Source of the DNA: CAXQRU01 sp964226685
GTDB lineage: Bacteria > Pseudomonadota > Gammaproteobacteria > Pseudomonadales > Cellvibrionaceae
Reading direction: 5' to 3'
Length of the DNA: 16,025 nucleotides
NCBI GenBank assembly: GCA_964226685.1
Contig: CAXQRU010000126.1
Location: forward strand, 1-16,025
The notes beneath the pieces are model-generated. The model saw nothing but the letters and a program-made list of their open reading frames with translations. It was not told the DNA's origin and did not search any database. Of this stretch, positions 5,070 through 13,191 are shown piece by piece. The stretch's first letter is position 1; each line of letters begins with the position of its first letter. Made by a program: the position numbers and the translations under genes.

Positions 5070-5882
5070 TTATCCAAACCGACCGGTAATATAACTTTCC
5101 GTCAGCTCGTGATCTGGGTTCGTAAAGACTTTTTCTGTGGTGTTGACTTCAATCAACTTACCCAAGTGAAAATAGGCTGTACGATGAGATACCCTGGCCG
5201 CCTGCTGCATCGAGTGAGTCACAATAGCAATGGTGAAATTTTCACTCAATTCATCAATGAGTTCTTCGATTTTCGCGGTCGCAATCGGATCTAGAGCCGA
5301 ACAAGGCTCATCCATTAAAATCACCTCTGGACTAACCGCAATCGTGCGAGCAATACAAAGACGTTGTTGCTGACCACCGGAAAGACCCGTACCAGGTTGA
5401 TCCAAGCGGTCTTTCACCTCGTTCCAAAGGCCGGCCTTGGTCAAGCTGGACTCAACGATTTCTTCTAAGTCAGCTCGACGATTAGCCAAGCCATGAATGC
5501 GAGGCCCATAGGCCACATTATCAAAGATAGACTTAGGGAAGGGATTGGGTTTCTGAAAAACCATACCCACGCGCGCGCGCAGAGGGACGACATCAAGCTT
5601 GGGGTCGTAGATGTTTTGCTCTTCCAGGCTAAAGGTACCGGTCACGCGGCAGCCTTCAATGGTGTCATTCATTCGATTTAAACTGCGCAAAAAAGTGGAC
5701 TTACCACAACCTGATGGGCCAATCATGGCAATCACTTGGTTGGCCCCAATATCCAAACTGACATCGTAAATGGCCTGTTTTTCGCCATAAAAAACGTTGG
5801 CATTACGCACCGACATTTTTGGGTTGGTCGCCATTGGCTTGCCGACCGTCTCAATTGCCAATAATTTTTCTAAATCGATCAC
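5070..5882 (-). CDS. pstB: Phosphate ABC transporter ATP-binding protein PstB
   Basis: PstB is the ATPase subunit that powers phosphate import through PstC-PstA at the inner membrane. All ABC motifs are present in its 270 residues: Walker A GPSGCGKST (55-63), Q-loop Gln110 in MVFQKPNPFP, signature LSGGQQQRL (from 167), Walker B VILMDEP (187-193) and H-loop His223 in VTHSMQQ. The CGKSTFLRSLNRMND segment is characteristic of PstB among ABC ATPases. The called start is GTG with GAGA upstream; an in-frame ATG at residue 17 would give a protein closer to the usual ~257 residues, so the first 16 residues are uncertain. It lies 18 bases after pstA in the operon. Confidence 0.97.
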   Translation of the reverse strand: MIDLEKLLAIETVGKPMATNPKMSVRNANVFYGEKQAIYDVSLDIGANQVIAMIGPSGCGKSTFLRSLNRMNDTIEGCRVTGTFSLEEQNIYDPKLDVVPLRARVGMVFQKPNPFPKSIFDNVAYGPRIHGLANRRADLEEIVESSLTKAGLWNEVKDRLDQPGTGLSGGQQQRLCIARTIAVSPEVILMDEPCSALDPIATAKIEELIDELSENFTIAIVTHSMQQAARVSHRTAYFHLGKLIEVNTTEKVFTNPDHELTESYITGRFG

Positions 5883-5900
5883 ATCATTTCTCGCTGTTAA

Positions 5901-7166
5901 TTACCAACGACGCTCTAGACGCCTGCGCGCCCACACCGCCACAATGTTCATTAAAATTAGGAACGCTAGTAGTACCACAATCGCCGCTGAAGCTCTAGAT
6001 TCAAACAGGCGCTCATCCTGGTCAGACCACATAAAGATTTGAACCGGCAAGGCCGATGATTGATCCAACAGACCATCAGGCACTTCCTGAATAAAGGCGA
6101 CCATGCCAATCAGTAGCAATGGCGCAGTCTCACCCAAAGCTTGGGCCATACCCACGATAGCACCAGTCAACATGCCTGGCATCGCCAGTGGTAATACATG
6201 GTGTAACGTCACTTGCATTTTTGAGGCACCAATGCCGTATGCGGCTTGACGAATTGATGGCGGCACAGCCTTGATGGCAGCACGGCTGGAGATAATAATA
6301 GTAGGCATGGTCATTAAAGTTAGCACCAAGCCCCCGACAATAGGCGCAGATCTCGGCATTCCAAAATAGGCCAGGAAAACAGCAGAACCTAATAAACCAA
6401 AAATAATCGAAGGAACGGCGGCCAAATTGTTGATGTTAACCTCAATAAAATCCGTTAAGCGGTTTTTGGGAGCGTACTCTTCCAAATAAATAGCTGCAGC
6501 AATTCCGATGGTGAACGATAGCAAAAAGGTCACCAGCAAGGTGTAGAAAGAGCCGACAAGCGCCGCTAAAATTCCAGCAATTTCCGGCTCATTAGAATCA
6601 CTATTAGTAAAAAGCAACCAGTTAAAGCGATTTTCAATGTGACCAGCTTCTTTAAGCTGATTCAACCAAGCTATTTGTTTTTCGGTGACTCGGGCAGTAA
6701 ATGGCTCTTTGTCATCGAGGCTCTTTAGGTAATACTCAATATCATCATCCAACGGGATCCAAAACGTGTGTTGTCCGCCCAAAGCATCTGGGTTTTCTCT
6801 CAAGAAGCCCAGGAGTACATCTTGTGAGCCCAGCTCGCTGATCAAACTCATGAGCTTACGGTCGCGGCTATCTAAAGCCTCACGCAGACCTTTTTGAATC
6901 ACCGCCGCGTAATTTGCTGACCGCAGTTGCTGGTCATCTTTTGCATCATAAAGTCCGAGTTCATCTTGATCTAAGGTCACGTTGATACGAACATAATTCA
7001 TGAAAAAGCCGTCTAAGCTTTTGCTACCAATATCAAACAGCAAAACAGCCAGGCACAGCAAACCAAAGAAAATGGAGATTAGGCCATAAAAACGGAAACG
7101 CTTTTCGGCTCTGCGACGCTTACCGAGGTTTTGGTTAAGCAGATCTATGGTTTTGAGCTTACTCAT
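5901..7166 (-). CDS. pstA: Phosphate ABC transporter permease PstA (long form)
   Basis: PstA is one of two membrane subunits of the phosphate importer. I chose the ATG at 7166 (421 aa), which has AGAGAA 6 bases upstream and overlaps the pstC stop as ATGAGTAA; a TTG at 7190 would add eight residues. A first membrane helix (about 27-47) is followed by a ~150-residue periplasmic domain (about 50-195), which I believe matches the N-terminal extension called DUF3333 in PstA; E. coli PstA (~296 aa) lacks it. From about 198 come the transporter helices. The EAA-type loop that contacts PstB is at about 300-347 (PPSIRQAAYGIGASKMQVTL ... GETAPLLLIG). The last helix ends in a basic tail, RRRLERRW. Confidence 0.95.
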   Translation of the reverse strand: MSKLKTIDLLNQNLGKRRRAEKRFRFYGLISIFFGLLCLAVLLFDIGSKSLDGFFMNYVRINVTLDQDELGLYDAKDDQQLRSANYAAVIQKGLREALDSRDRKLMSLISELGSQDVLLGFLRENPDALGGQHTFWIPLDDDIEYYLKSLDDKEPFTARVTEKQIAWLNQLKEAGHIENRFNWLLFTNSDSNEPEIAGILAALVGSFYTLLVTFLLSFTIGIAAAIYLEEYAPKNRLTDFIEVNINNLAAVPSIIFGLLGSAVFLAYFGMPRSAPIVGGLVLTLMTMPTIIISSRAAIKAVPPSIRQAAYGIGASKMQVTLHHVLPLAMPGMLTGAIVGMAQALGETAPLLLIGMVAFIQEVPDGLLDQSSALPVQIFMWSDQDERLFESRASAAIVVLLAFLILMNIVAVWARRRLERRW

Positions 7167-8547
7167 ATTGTTCTCTATACTTTTTAACAACTCTCAAGGC
7201 AAAGATGTTTAAGGCCAAAGTCGTGGCAAATAACATCAACCCCAAGGCAAAGGCAGACAGGGTTATCACTGAGTTGAAGTCTTGGTCACCCACCAACAAT
7301 GCCTTAATTTGAACGGTAATGGTGGTCACCGTTTCTAATGGATTGATCGTCAGGTTTGCGGCCATACCAGCGGCCATCACTACAATCATGGTTTCACCAA
7401 TGGCACGCGACACGGCCAGCAGGATACTACCAACAATGCCTGGCAATGCAGCAGGTAGAACGACTTTTTTAATGGTTTCCGACTGGGTTGCACCTAAGCC
7501 TAAAGAGCCGTTTCTGAGGGCCTGAGGTACGGCATTGATCACATCATCAGACAGAGAAGACACAAAGGGAATGATCATCACCCCCATCACAAGCCCGGCA
7601 ACCAGTGCAATTTCTCCATCGACTTTTAAAGGCCCCACTTGAAAAAATACAAAATCGAAAGTCTGGCCACCCAATAAATGCAGAACCCAAGGAGCAACGG
7701 TTATGGCCGCAAAGAATCCGTAAACAACGGTGGGGATACCCGCTAAAATTTCCAGCAGTGGCTTCACCCATGAGCGCATGCGAGGCGATGCATATTCAGA
7801 TAGATAAATCGCCGACATCAAACCGGTGGGCACAGCAACAATCATAGCGATAGTCGAGATCAAGAGAGTACCGACAAACAAAGGCACGGCTCCAAAGCTC
7901 GTTGCCGATTGCGCATCCCACTCCAAGCCAAACAAAAAGTCTTGCGGCGGTACTTCTTTAAAAAAGAGAATGGATTCGCCCAGCACAGAAACAATAATAC
8001 CTACCGTCGTCAGCACCGCCACACCGGCACAAATCAGTAGGCCAATCATGAAAATGCGCTCGACTTCCACTCGAGACTTCACATGAGGCTTGACGCGCAG
8101 CCAACCCCAGCTGCCAAAGAAGATCAACGCACAAACCACGACGACTGATAACGCCAACTGGCTAATTTCTTGGTAGTTTCCAAGCGAGGCAGCGGCTTGG
8201 ATCATAGAAGGTTCGAGCCCTTTAGGGCCTATGTCATTTCGGGCCAGACTCTCAATGGTATCAATTTTAAGGGCTAGCTTGGCCGCATCTCCCGTTAACT
8301 CAGGCGGTAACTGGCGAACCACCAACTCCCTGATCAAGACGTCATCAAAAATCAACCAGAGACAAAAGATCGCCAAACAAGGGATCAAACACCAAATGGC
8401 CGCTTGGGTGCCATAAAACAGAGGTAGTGCACTTAGGTGAGTAATCCCGCCTAGCTGCGCAGCCTGTCGACGTGCTCGACCACGCCCCAAAAAGTAGACG
8501 GCAACCGCGCCGGCTATAATAAGTAATAATAGTTGTGTTGTTGTCAT
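7159..8547 (-). CDS. pstC: Phosphate ABC transporter permease PstC (long form)
   Basis: PstC pairs with PstA to form the phosphate channel. It has 462 residues versus ~319 in E. coli. The extra N-terminal part has hydrophobic helices at about 4-20 and 47-67, a periplasmic stretch (about 70-125) and another helix at 129-148; I think this corresponds to the PstC N-terminal domain DUF3708. The core transporter starts near residue 162 and carries LLEILAGIPTVVYGFFA (264-280) and the EAA-type loop ALRNGSLGLGATQSETIKKV through GETMIVVMAAG (343-394). It is the first gene of the operon, with a Pho box 69 bases upstream, and its stop overlaps the pstA start by 8 bases. The phosphate-binding protein gene pstS is not next to it. 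Confidence 0.95.
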   Translation of the reverse strand: MTTTQLLLLIIAGAVAVYFLGRGRARRQAAQLGGITHLSALPLFYGTQAAIWCLIPCLAIFCLWLIFDDVLIRELVVRQLPPELTGDAAKLALKIDTIESLARNDIGPKGLEPSMIQAAASLGNYQEISQLALSVVVVCALIFFGSWGWLRVKPHVKSRVEVERIFMIGLLICAGVAVLTTVGIIVSVLGESILFFKEVPPQDFLFGLEWDAQSATSFGAVPLFVGTLLISTIAMIVAVPTGLMSAIYLSEYASPRMRSWVKPLLEILAGIPTVVYGFFAAITVAPWVLHLLGGQTFDFVFFQVGPLKVDGEIALVAGLVMGVMIIPFVSSLSDDVINAVPQALRNGSLGLGATQSETIKKVVLPAALPGIVGSILLAVSRAIGETMIVVMAAGMAANLTINPLETVTTITVQIKALLVGDQDFNSVITLSAFALGLMLFATTLALNIFALRVVKKYREQYE

Positions 8548-8599
8548 GATCTCGTTCTGAATTGTGGCTCAATTGCTCAAGCCCTATAAGCGCAGCGGC

Positions 8600-8633
8600 A
8601 ATTTAGCACGAGATTATGACACTTTTGTGACGC
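8600..8633 (-). promoter_or_regulatory. PhoB-dependent promoter (Pho box plus -10) for the pst operon
   Basis: Read on the minus strand, GCGTCAC (8627-8633), a 4-base AAAA spacer and GTGTCAT (8616-8622) form two direct 7-base repeats at 11-base spacing, close to the Pho box unit CTGTCAT. Ten bases further is TAAATT (8600-8605) as a -10 element, the spacing known for PhoB-activated promoters, where the Pho box replaces the -35. This predicts induction of pstC-pstA-pstB-phoU and the lipoprotein under phosphate starvation. Confidence 0.78.
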
Positions 8634-8670
8634 CAAGACCAGAGATTCGCCGGCCTGTAAATTGAACCCA

Positions 8671-8699
8671 TTGACACACCTATGAAATAATAGAACTAT
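8671..8699 (+). promoter_or_regulatory. Candidate sigma-70 promoter for the glutaredoxin-like gene
   Basis: TTGACA (8671-8676) is a perfect -35. With a 17-base spacer the -10 would be AACTAT (8694-8699), a weak match. It lies 17 bases before the ATG at 8717, giving a very short leader, so the exact -10 is uncertain. Confidence 0.35.
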
Positions 8700-8716
8700 T
8701 GTATAGAGGTAGCATT

Positions 8717-9067
8717 ATGAAACCATTGGCCATTATCGCCCTGATTGCGATTGCAGTATATTTAACCACAGGCAGCAGTAACTCTGGCTCCACAGGACTG
8801 AAACACAATGAAGTCATTATGTATTCTTTGACCACTTGTGGTTACTGTAAGGCAAAAGTTAAAGAACTGGATGAAGCAGGAATGCAGTATGTTGAGTACT
8901 TTATCGACAAAGATCCCTCAAAAAAAGCCGAGCTCTCCGAAAAGTTGCGATTAGCCGGCTTTGAAGCCGGTGGATTTGGCGTTCCTATCTTCGATGTTCA
9001 TGGCACTATGCTGATCAATAACCCTGCCCTAATCGATATTCAGCGAATTGTCTTTGGTGGCGATTAG
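8717..9067 (+). CDS. Membrane-anchored glutaredoxin-like thiol-redox protein
   Basis: The ATG at 8717 is preferred over an upstream in-frame TTG at 8699 because AGAGGT lies 6 bases before it; the product is 116 residues. Residues 1-18 form a hydrophobic signal anchor (MKPLAIIALIAIAVYLTTG), followed by a Ser/Gly linker, so the redox domain probably faces the periplasm. The domain has the glutaredoxin fold signature: strand VIMYSLTT, CGYC active site (Cys41, Cys44), an acidic helix, and GVPIFDVHGTML with the cis-proline (Pro90). Known glutaredoxins reduce disulphides or mixed glutathione disulphides; a periplasmic one may act on envelope proteins, which is inference. It is divergent from pstC and ends in its own terminator. 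Confidence 0.85.
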   Translation: MKPLAIIALIAIAVYLTTGSSNSGSTGLKHNEVIMYSLTTCGYCKAKVKELDEAGMQYVEYFIDKDPSKKAELSEKLRLAGFEAGGFGVPIFDVHGTMLINNPALIDIQRIVFGGD

Positions 9068-9079
9068 CCATTTCTTTTA

Positions 9080-9110
9080 CCGCCTATTACAAGGATAATA
9101 GCGGCTTTTT
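9080..9110 (+). terminator. Rho-independent terminator after the glutaredoxin-like gene
   Basis: CCGCCTATTA (9080-9089) pairs with TAATAGCGG (9096-9104) with one bulged C and a 6-base loop, followed by CTTTTT. It separates the glutaredoxin-like gene from the ABC-F gene. Confidence 0.75.
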
Positions 9111-9126
9111 CCCAACACATAAAACT

Positions 9127-10989
9127 ATGATCAGTCTTCAAAACCTGGCTCTACAACGCGGCGATCAAGAATTACTCAAAGATGCCAACCTCACTCTTTA
9201 TACCAATGATCGCGTAGGCTTGATTGGGCGCAATGGCACCGGAAAAACCAGTCTGTTTAAGCTGCTTCTTGGAGAGCTGTCACCCGATGCAGGCAACTAC
9301 CACTGCCCAAGTGACTGGCGCTTGGCCATTATGCGCCAAGAAACAAGTGACATTCAGCGAACCTGCTTAGACCACGTCTTAGATGGTCATAGCACCTATC
9401 GCCAGCTCGAAGCGGATATCGCGCAAGCGGAGCGCAACAATAATGGCGAAAAACTTGCCGAGCTGTTTGACCAATGGGAACAAATCGATGGCTATAGTTT
9501 GAGCGCCCAAGCGATGAAGTTACTCAATGGTCTTGGTTTTAAGGAGAGCGATCACCATCGGCAACTATCTGAATTTTCTGGCGGCTGGCGCATTCGGCTG
9601 AACCTTGCTCAAGCCTTAATGACACCGTCAGATTTGCTACTACTTGACGAACCAACCAACCACTTAGATGTTGAAGCCACTGTCTGGCTAGAGGGCTGGT
9701 TGCAAAACTACAGCGGCACTTTGATTATTATTTCGCACGATCGCGACTTCCTAGATAATATCGTGACTCGTATTGTGCATATCGACCAGCAAACACTGAC
9801 CGACTACACCGGCAATTACAGTCAGTTTGAACAGCAACTGAGCCTTCGCCAAGCACAACAGGCACAAGCCTACCAAAAACAGCAAGAGACCATTGCCCAC
9901 CTACAAGATTTTATCCGCCGCTTTAAAGCCAAAGCCAGCAAAGCCAAACAGGCTCAAAGCCGCGTGAAAGCCTTGGCGCGCATGGAGCAAATTGCACCAC
10001 TGCGGGCAGCTTCACCTTTTAGTTTTCACTTTCAGGCGGGAGACAAACTCTCTACGCCCCTGCTGACCCTGCAAGAGGTCAGCGTTGGCTACGAGCAGCC
10101 CTTACTGGAAAAGCTCAACCTGTCGCTGTTACCAGGCGCCAAAATTGGACTACTGGGTGCTAACGGGCAAGGCAAATCGACACTGATTAAGCTACTAACC
10201 ACCGAACTTAAACCCATGGCGGGTGAGTATCACCGGGGCGAGCACTGCCATATCGGCTACTTCTCTCAACATCAACAACAAGCATTGGATGGAGACGCTA
10301 GCCCGCTCTTACACCTGCAACGACAAGATCCCAAGGCTAGCGAGATGGAACTGCGAACCTTTCTAGGCAGCTTTGCCTTCCATGGCGACCGTGTTTTTGA
10401 GGCGGTCAAACAATTCTCAGGCGGTGAAAAAGCCCGCCTAGCTCTAGCGTTAATTGCTTGGAAGAAGCCCACGGTCCTGTTGCTCGACGAGCCGACCAAC
10501 CACTTAGACCTAACCATGCGTGAGGCACTGGAGTGGGCGATACAAGATTTTAGTGGCGCCATGATTTTAATTTCCCACGACCGCCACCTGCTACGAAGCT
10601 GTTGCGATGAGTTTTGGTGGGTGCACAACGGTCGCTGCGAAGCCTTTGACGGTACCCTAGATGATTACCAAGCGGCTATTACCCAGGTAAACACCTCGCC
10701 CAAAGCGCTTGAGGGCAATAGCAAAAAAGCCAAGCGCCAAGCCGAGGCCGCCAAACGGGCCAACCTGCAGCCCTTGACCAAAGAAATCAAACAGCTTGAG
10801 CGCCAGATGGAGCAACTGCACAAGCAAATTGACGACGTTAACCAACAACTCACCAATACCCAGCTTTATGAGGCAAGCCAGCAATCGCAACTGGCGGCAT
10901 TACTTAAATCTCAAGGGCTGGCAAAACAGGAATTAAATGCCTGCGAAGAACGCTGGATCGAACTCAGCGAAGCCCTAGATGACAGTTAA
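9127..10989 (+). CDS. yheS: ABC-F ATPase YheS, ribosome-associated
   Basis: This 620-residue protein is a full-length ABC-F ATPase of the YheS type. ABC-F proteins have two fused ATPase domains and no membrane part; they bind the ribosomal E site and help translation, and YheS has been linked to relief of stalling on particular nascent chains. Visible parts: Walker A GRNGTGKT (34-41), signature FSGGW (150-154), Walker B LLLLDEPTNHLD (170-181), a charged, Gln-rich linker helix pair (about 235-290, the P-site tRNA interaction region), second Walker A GANGQGKS (344-351), signature FSGGEKARL (430-438), Walker B LLLDEPTNHLD (451-461), and a C-terminal coiled coil (about 535-620). Sequence order closely follows the E. 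coli protein. No clear Shine-Dalgarno precedes the ATG. Confidence 0.95.
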   Translation: MISLQNLALQRGDQELLKDANLTLYTNDRVGLIGRNGTGKTSLFKLLLGELSPDAGNYHCPSDWRLAIMRQETSDIQRTCLDHVLDGHSTYRQLEADIAQAERNNNGEKLAELFDQWEQIDGYSLSAQAMKLLNGLGFKESDHHRQLSEFSGGWRIRLNLAQALMTPSDLLLLDEPTNHLDVEATVWLEGWLQNYSGTLIIISHDRDFLDNIVTRIVHIDQQTLTDYTGNYSQFEQQLSLRQAQQAQAYQKQQETIAHLQDFIRRFKAKASKAKQAQSRVKALARMEQIAPLRAASPFSFHFQAGDKLSTPLLTLQEVSVGYEQPLLEKLNLSLLPGAKIGLLGANGQGKSTLIKLLTTELKPMAGEYHRGEHCHIGYFSQHQQQALDGDASPLLHLQRQDPKASEMELRTFLGSFAFHGDRVFEAVKQFSGGEKARLALALIAWKKPTVLLLDEPTNHLDLTMREALEWAIQDFSGAMILISHDRHLLRSCCDEFWWVHNGRCEAFDGTLDDYQAAITQVNTSPKALEGNSKKAKRQAEAAKRANLQPLTKEIKQLERQMEQLHKQIDDVNQQLTNTQLYEASQQSQLAALLKSQGLAKQELNACEERWIELSEALDDS

Positions 10990-11031
10990 TCTCAATTTTG
11001 TTTGTTCGATCACAAAAATCATAATAGCTTT

Positions 11032-11059
11032 TTGACTTCTCACCCAAATGTGCTAGATT
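11032..11059 (+). promoter_or_regulatory. Candidate sigma-70 promoter for the Gly-rich lipoprotein gene
   Basis: TTGACT (11032-11037), a 16-base spacer with TG one base before the -10, and TAGATT (11054-11059). The extended -10-like arrangement and the 82-base distance to the ATG fit a promoter with a leader of about 75 bases. Confidence 0.55.
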
Positions 11060-11101
11060 GTCGATTTTTTAGCCATACCGTTATAAAACCAAGTTACTTA
11101 T

Positions 11102-11123
11102 AACCCTTATTTATAATAAGGTT
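11102..11123 (+). promoter_or_regulatory. 5' leader hairpin before the lipoprotein gene
   Basis: AACCCTTATT (11102-11111) pairs with AATAAGGTT (11115-11123) with a bulged C and a TAT loop. It lies in the untranslated leader, 8 bases before the GAGG ribosome binding site (11132-11135). It could stabilise the mRNA or be an operator; no known family is recognised. Confidence 0.35.
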
Positions 11124-11140
11124 AACCAATTGAGGCCTGT

Positions 11141-12094
11141 ATGAAATTTTTAGCTCCATTAGCATTTTCCTCCACCATTCTGTTGGGCGCATGTGGTGGC
11201 GGTGGCGGCGGTGGCAACACCACCCCAACCCCACAACCACCCTCGCCCACGGCGGCTGAACTGGCCACCGAGTTTATGGCGATTGTATTGTTGAACTCTA
11301 CTGAAAATTTGCCTTTGCATAATCATACTGTGGCGGTTGTTTATCCTTGCTTAGGCACTCCATCACCACAAGTGAGCTTAACTAGAACCCCATCGGGCGA
11401 AAGATTTCTTCTAGAATCGACTATTACTAATTGTAATGATGGTTATGCCACCACCTCTGGCGTACAGAGGTTTGACCATATCGACACCGGTTCTGCATTA
11501 ATCGGGAGCGTCGATTATTCCGGCCAAACCGATATCACCGTGGGCAACAAAAGCCTATCATTGCGTGGTGAAGCCGATGCTGGTTTCGCTCAAAACGCTT
11601 CCATTGCCTTTGCAAACAACACGCTAGCTCTTGATCTTGACTCTGCGTTTGAGATTTGCTCAAACCTCAAGGATGGCGATTGCACCAGCGATGCAGGCAA
11701 AGAGCTGCTACTCACTGTGGACGGCACCAGCTATGCCATTGCCGAGTTCAATTACGTCCTAAACCGCAGAATCAAAACCACCTTCAGCAGCACCGATGGC
11801 CAAGTAGGCGTAAGAACACCAGCTGAAGGTGATATTTATGATTACGAGATTGCTGTTAAAGGCAAATTATTAGACGATACCGACAAAGTCCTTGCCGACT
11901 TTGAATCCACTTCATCAATCATTGGCACCATTGCTGGCGAACCTACTTCAGGTACTGTATTGATGACAGTGACGCTCAGTGATAACACACCACAAACCGT
12001 TCGCGTCATATTTGATATGGGCAATATCTCCATGGTTGACAACACCACCGACGCCATTCTATTGGCGCCCACTCCTTGGGCTGATTTCCAGTAG
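11141..12094 (+). CDS. Gly-rich-linker lipoprotein of unknown function, 317 aa
   Basis: The N-terminus MKFLAPLAFSSTILLGAC is a lipoprotein signal with lipobox LLGAC; Cys18 is the lipidation site. It is followed directly by seven glycines and a Thr/Pro-rich linker (NTTPTPQPPSPTA), a flexible tether common in outer-membrane lipoproteins of marine gammaproteobacteria; no Asp at position +2, so export to the outer membrane by Lol is expected. The remaining ~280 residues are strand-rich with repeated short beta units (LIGSVDYSGQTDITVGN, SLRGEADAG, ALDLDSAFEIC) and a cysteine pair (CSNLKDGDC), suggesting a beta-sandwich or beta-barrel-like surface domain. I do not recognise a family. GAGG lies 5 bases before the ATG, and promoter and terminator make it monocistronic. 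Confidence 0.85.
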   Translation: MKFLAPLAFSSTILLGACGGGGGGGNTTPTPQPPSPTAAELATEFMAIVLLNSTENLPLHNHTVAVVYPCLGTPSPQVSLTRTPSGERFLLESTITNCNDGYATTSGVQRFDHIDTGSALIGSVDYSGQTDITVGNKSLSLRGEADAGFAQNASIAFANNTLALDLDSAFEICSNLKDGDCTSDAGKELLLTVDGTSYAIAEFNYVLNRRIKTTFSSTDGQVGVRTPAEGDIYDYEIAVKGKLLDDTDKVLADFESTSSIIGTIAGEPTSGTVLMTVTLSDNTPQTVRVIFDMGNISMVDNTTDAILLAPTPWADFQ

Positions 12095-12103
12095 CCCCTC
12101 TTT

Positions 12104-12130
12104 AAAAAGGCAGCCAAGGCTGCCTTTTTT
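12104..12130 (+). terminator. Strong rho-independent terminator after the lipoprotein gene
   Basis: AAAAA plus GGCAGCC (12109-12115), loop AA, GGCTGCC (12118-12124) and six T. The flanking A and T runs extend the stem, so it can work in both directions. Confidence 0.93.
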
Positions 12131-12172
12131 GTTCCAGACATATCTCGATACACTTTTTTGCTGGCTTCAACT

Positions 12173-12190
12173 ATTATTTTTGAAAATAAT
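12173..12190. repeat. AT-rich perfect palindrome upstream of the esterase gene
   Basis: ATTATTTT and AAAATAAT flank a TG centre, giving an 8-bp inverted repeat 28 bases before the esterase ATG. GGTTT (12191-12195) and AAACC (12214-12218) form a second nested pair around the region. It may be an operator or a structural element; no regulator binding sequence is recognised. Confidence 0.4.
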
Positions 12191-12218
12191 GGTTTCTTTG
12201 ACTGAGTAAAATCAAACC

Positions 12219-13112
12219 ATGCTAAAAACTTCAACTTTACTCGTGCTTAGCCTCTTTTCCCTATGTACTCTGGCAACAGTAACTTCGGATGTGCAAGTAT
12301 TAAATGTTGATGGTAGAGAGCGCAGCTTTATTTTGCGCACCCCAAGTCAGCATATTGAACGGATGCCATTGGTCATCGTCTTACATGGAGGCGGGGGCAA
12401 TGGGGAACATGCAGAGCGAGTCACAGGCTTTACGCAAAAAGCCCAGCAAGAAAACTTTATCGTCGCCTACCCCAACGGCACAGGAAATAAAAAACGGTTT
12501 ACTTGGAATGCCGAACATTGCTGTGGCCAGGCCATGCATCAAAATAGCCAAGACGTGGAATTTATTCGAGCATTGATCGATCATCTGATCCAGCACTACT
12601 CGGTAGACCCCAACCGAGTTTATGTTACTGGCATGTCCAATGGCGGCATGATGACGCACCGATTAGGCATTGAACTCTCAGATAAAATTGCCGCTATCGC
12701 CCCCGTGGTGGCCACCCTCTTTGGTGATGAAACTCTACCAAAAGAACCGATTTCAGCATTAATCATTAACGGCCAAAAAGATACCAGCGTACCTTTTGAA
12801 GGCGGCCAACCTAATCCTCGATTTAAACATTCCTGGGGCAAACTGCCTACACAACCAGCAAAAGAACAAGCGCTATTTTGGAGCAAAGCCAATCATTGTA
12901 AACACTCCAATACCCGAGAAACAGATACGCTAAGTCACACGACTTACCACTGCCCAAAACAAGTCTCTGTCGAGTTTTACGCGCTAAAAAATGATGGCCA
13001 TGCATGGCCCGGTGGCAGGAAAGGGCGTTTAAGGGCGGACAAACCTAACCCAAATTTCAATGCAACGGATTTAATTTGGGGGTTTTTTAGGGCACACCAT
13101 AGAGCTGAGTAA
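12219..13112 (+). CDS. Secreted PHB-depolymerase/LpqC-family esterase
   Basis: This 297-residue alpha/beta hydrolase belongs to the LpqC / poly(3-hydroxybutyrate) depolymerase-like esterase family (COG3509 type), secreted enzymes that cleave esters such as feruloyl esters or short polyesters. Residues 1 to about 19 form a signal peptide (LLVLSLFSLCTLA). Key elements: oxyanion-hole motif LHGGGG (55-60), nucleophile Ser140 in GMSNGG, catalytic Asp188 in NGQKD, and His261 in GHAWPGG. WNAEHCCG (97-103) is a family hallmark, and Cys227 with Cys245 may form a second disulphide. The AWPGG ending fits the family, not ordinary lipases. The exact substrate cannot be told from sequence. No strong Shine-Dalgarno is visible before the ATG; the gene follows a strong terminator and so needs its own promoter. 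Confidence 0.9.
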   Translation: MLKTSTLLVLSLFSLCTLATVTSDVQVLNVDGRERSFILRTPSQHIERMPLVIVLHGGGGNGEHAERVTGFTQKAQQENFIVAYPNGTGNKKRFTWNAEHCCGQAMHQNSQDVEFIRALIDHLIQHYSVDPNRVYVTGMSNGGMMTHRLGIELSDKIAAIAPVVATLFGDETLPKEPISALIINGQKDTSVPFEGGQPNPRFKHSWGKLPTQPAKEQALFWSKANHCKHSNTRETDTLSHTTYHCPKQVSVEFYALKNDGHAWPGGRKGRLRADKPNPNFNATDLIWGFFRAHHRAE

Positions 13113-13191
13113 TCTATCTGTAAGCATTTGTAATAACACCCATCTCTATCCTCACGTATTATGCTTGACATCAAAATCTTCGAGCAATCTT

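Noticed and set aside
8699..8716. Upstream TTG start for the glutaredoxin-like protein
   Set aside because: The ATG at 8717 has a good AGAGGT site 6 bases before it, and the extra residues would place charged sequence ahead of the signal anchor.
12180..12212. TTGAAA and TAAAAT as a promoter for the esterase gene
   Set aside because: The spacing is 21 bases and the -10 would be only six bases before the start codon, giving essentially no leader.
11842..12234. 130-codon minus-strand frame across the lipoprotein 3' end
   Set aside because: It reads through the strong terminator at 12104-12130 and has no recognisable features; the + strand gene explains the sequence.
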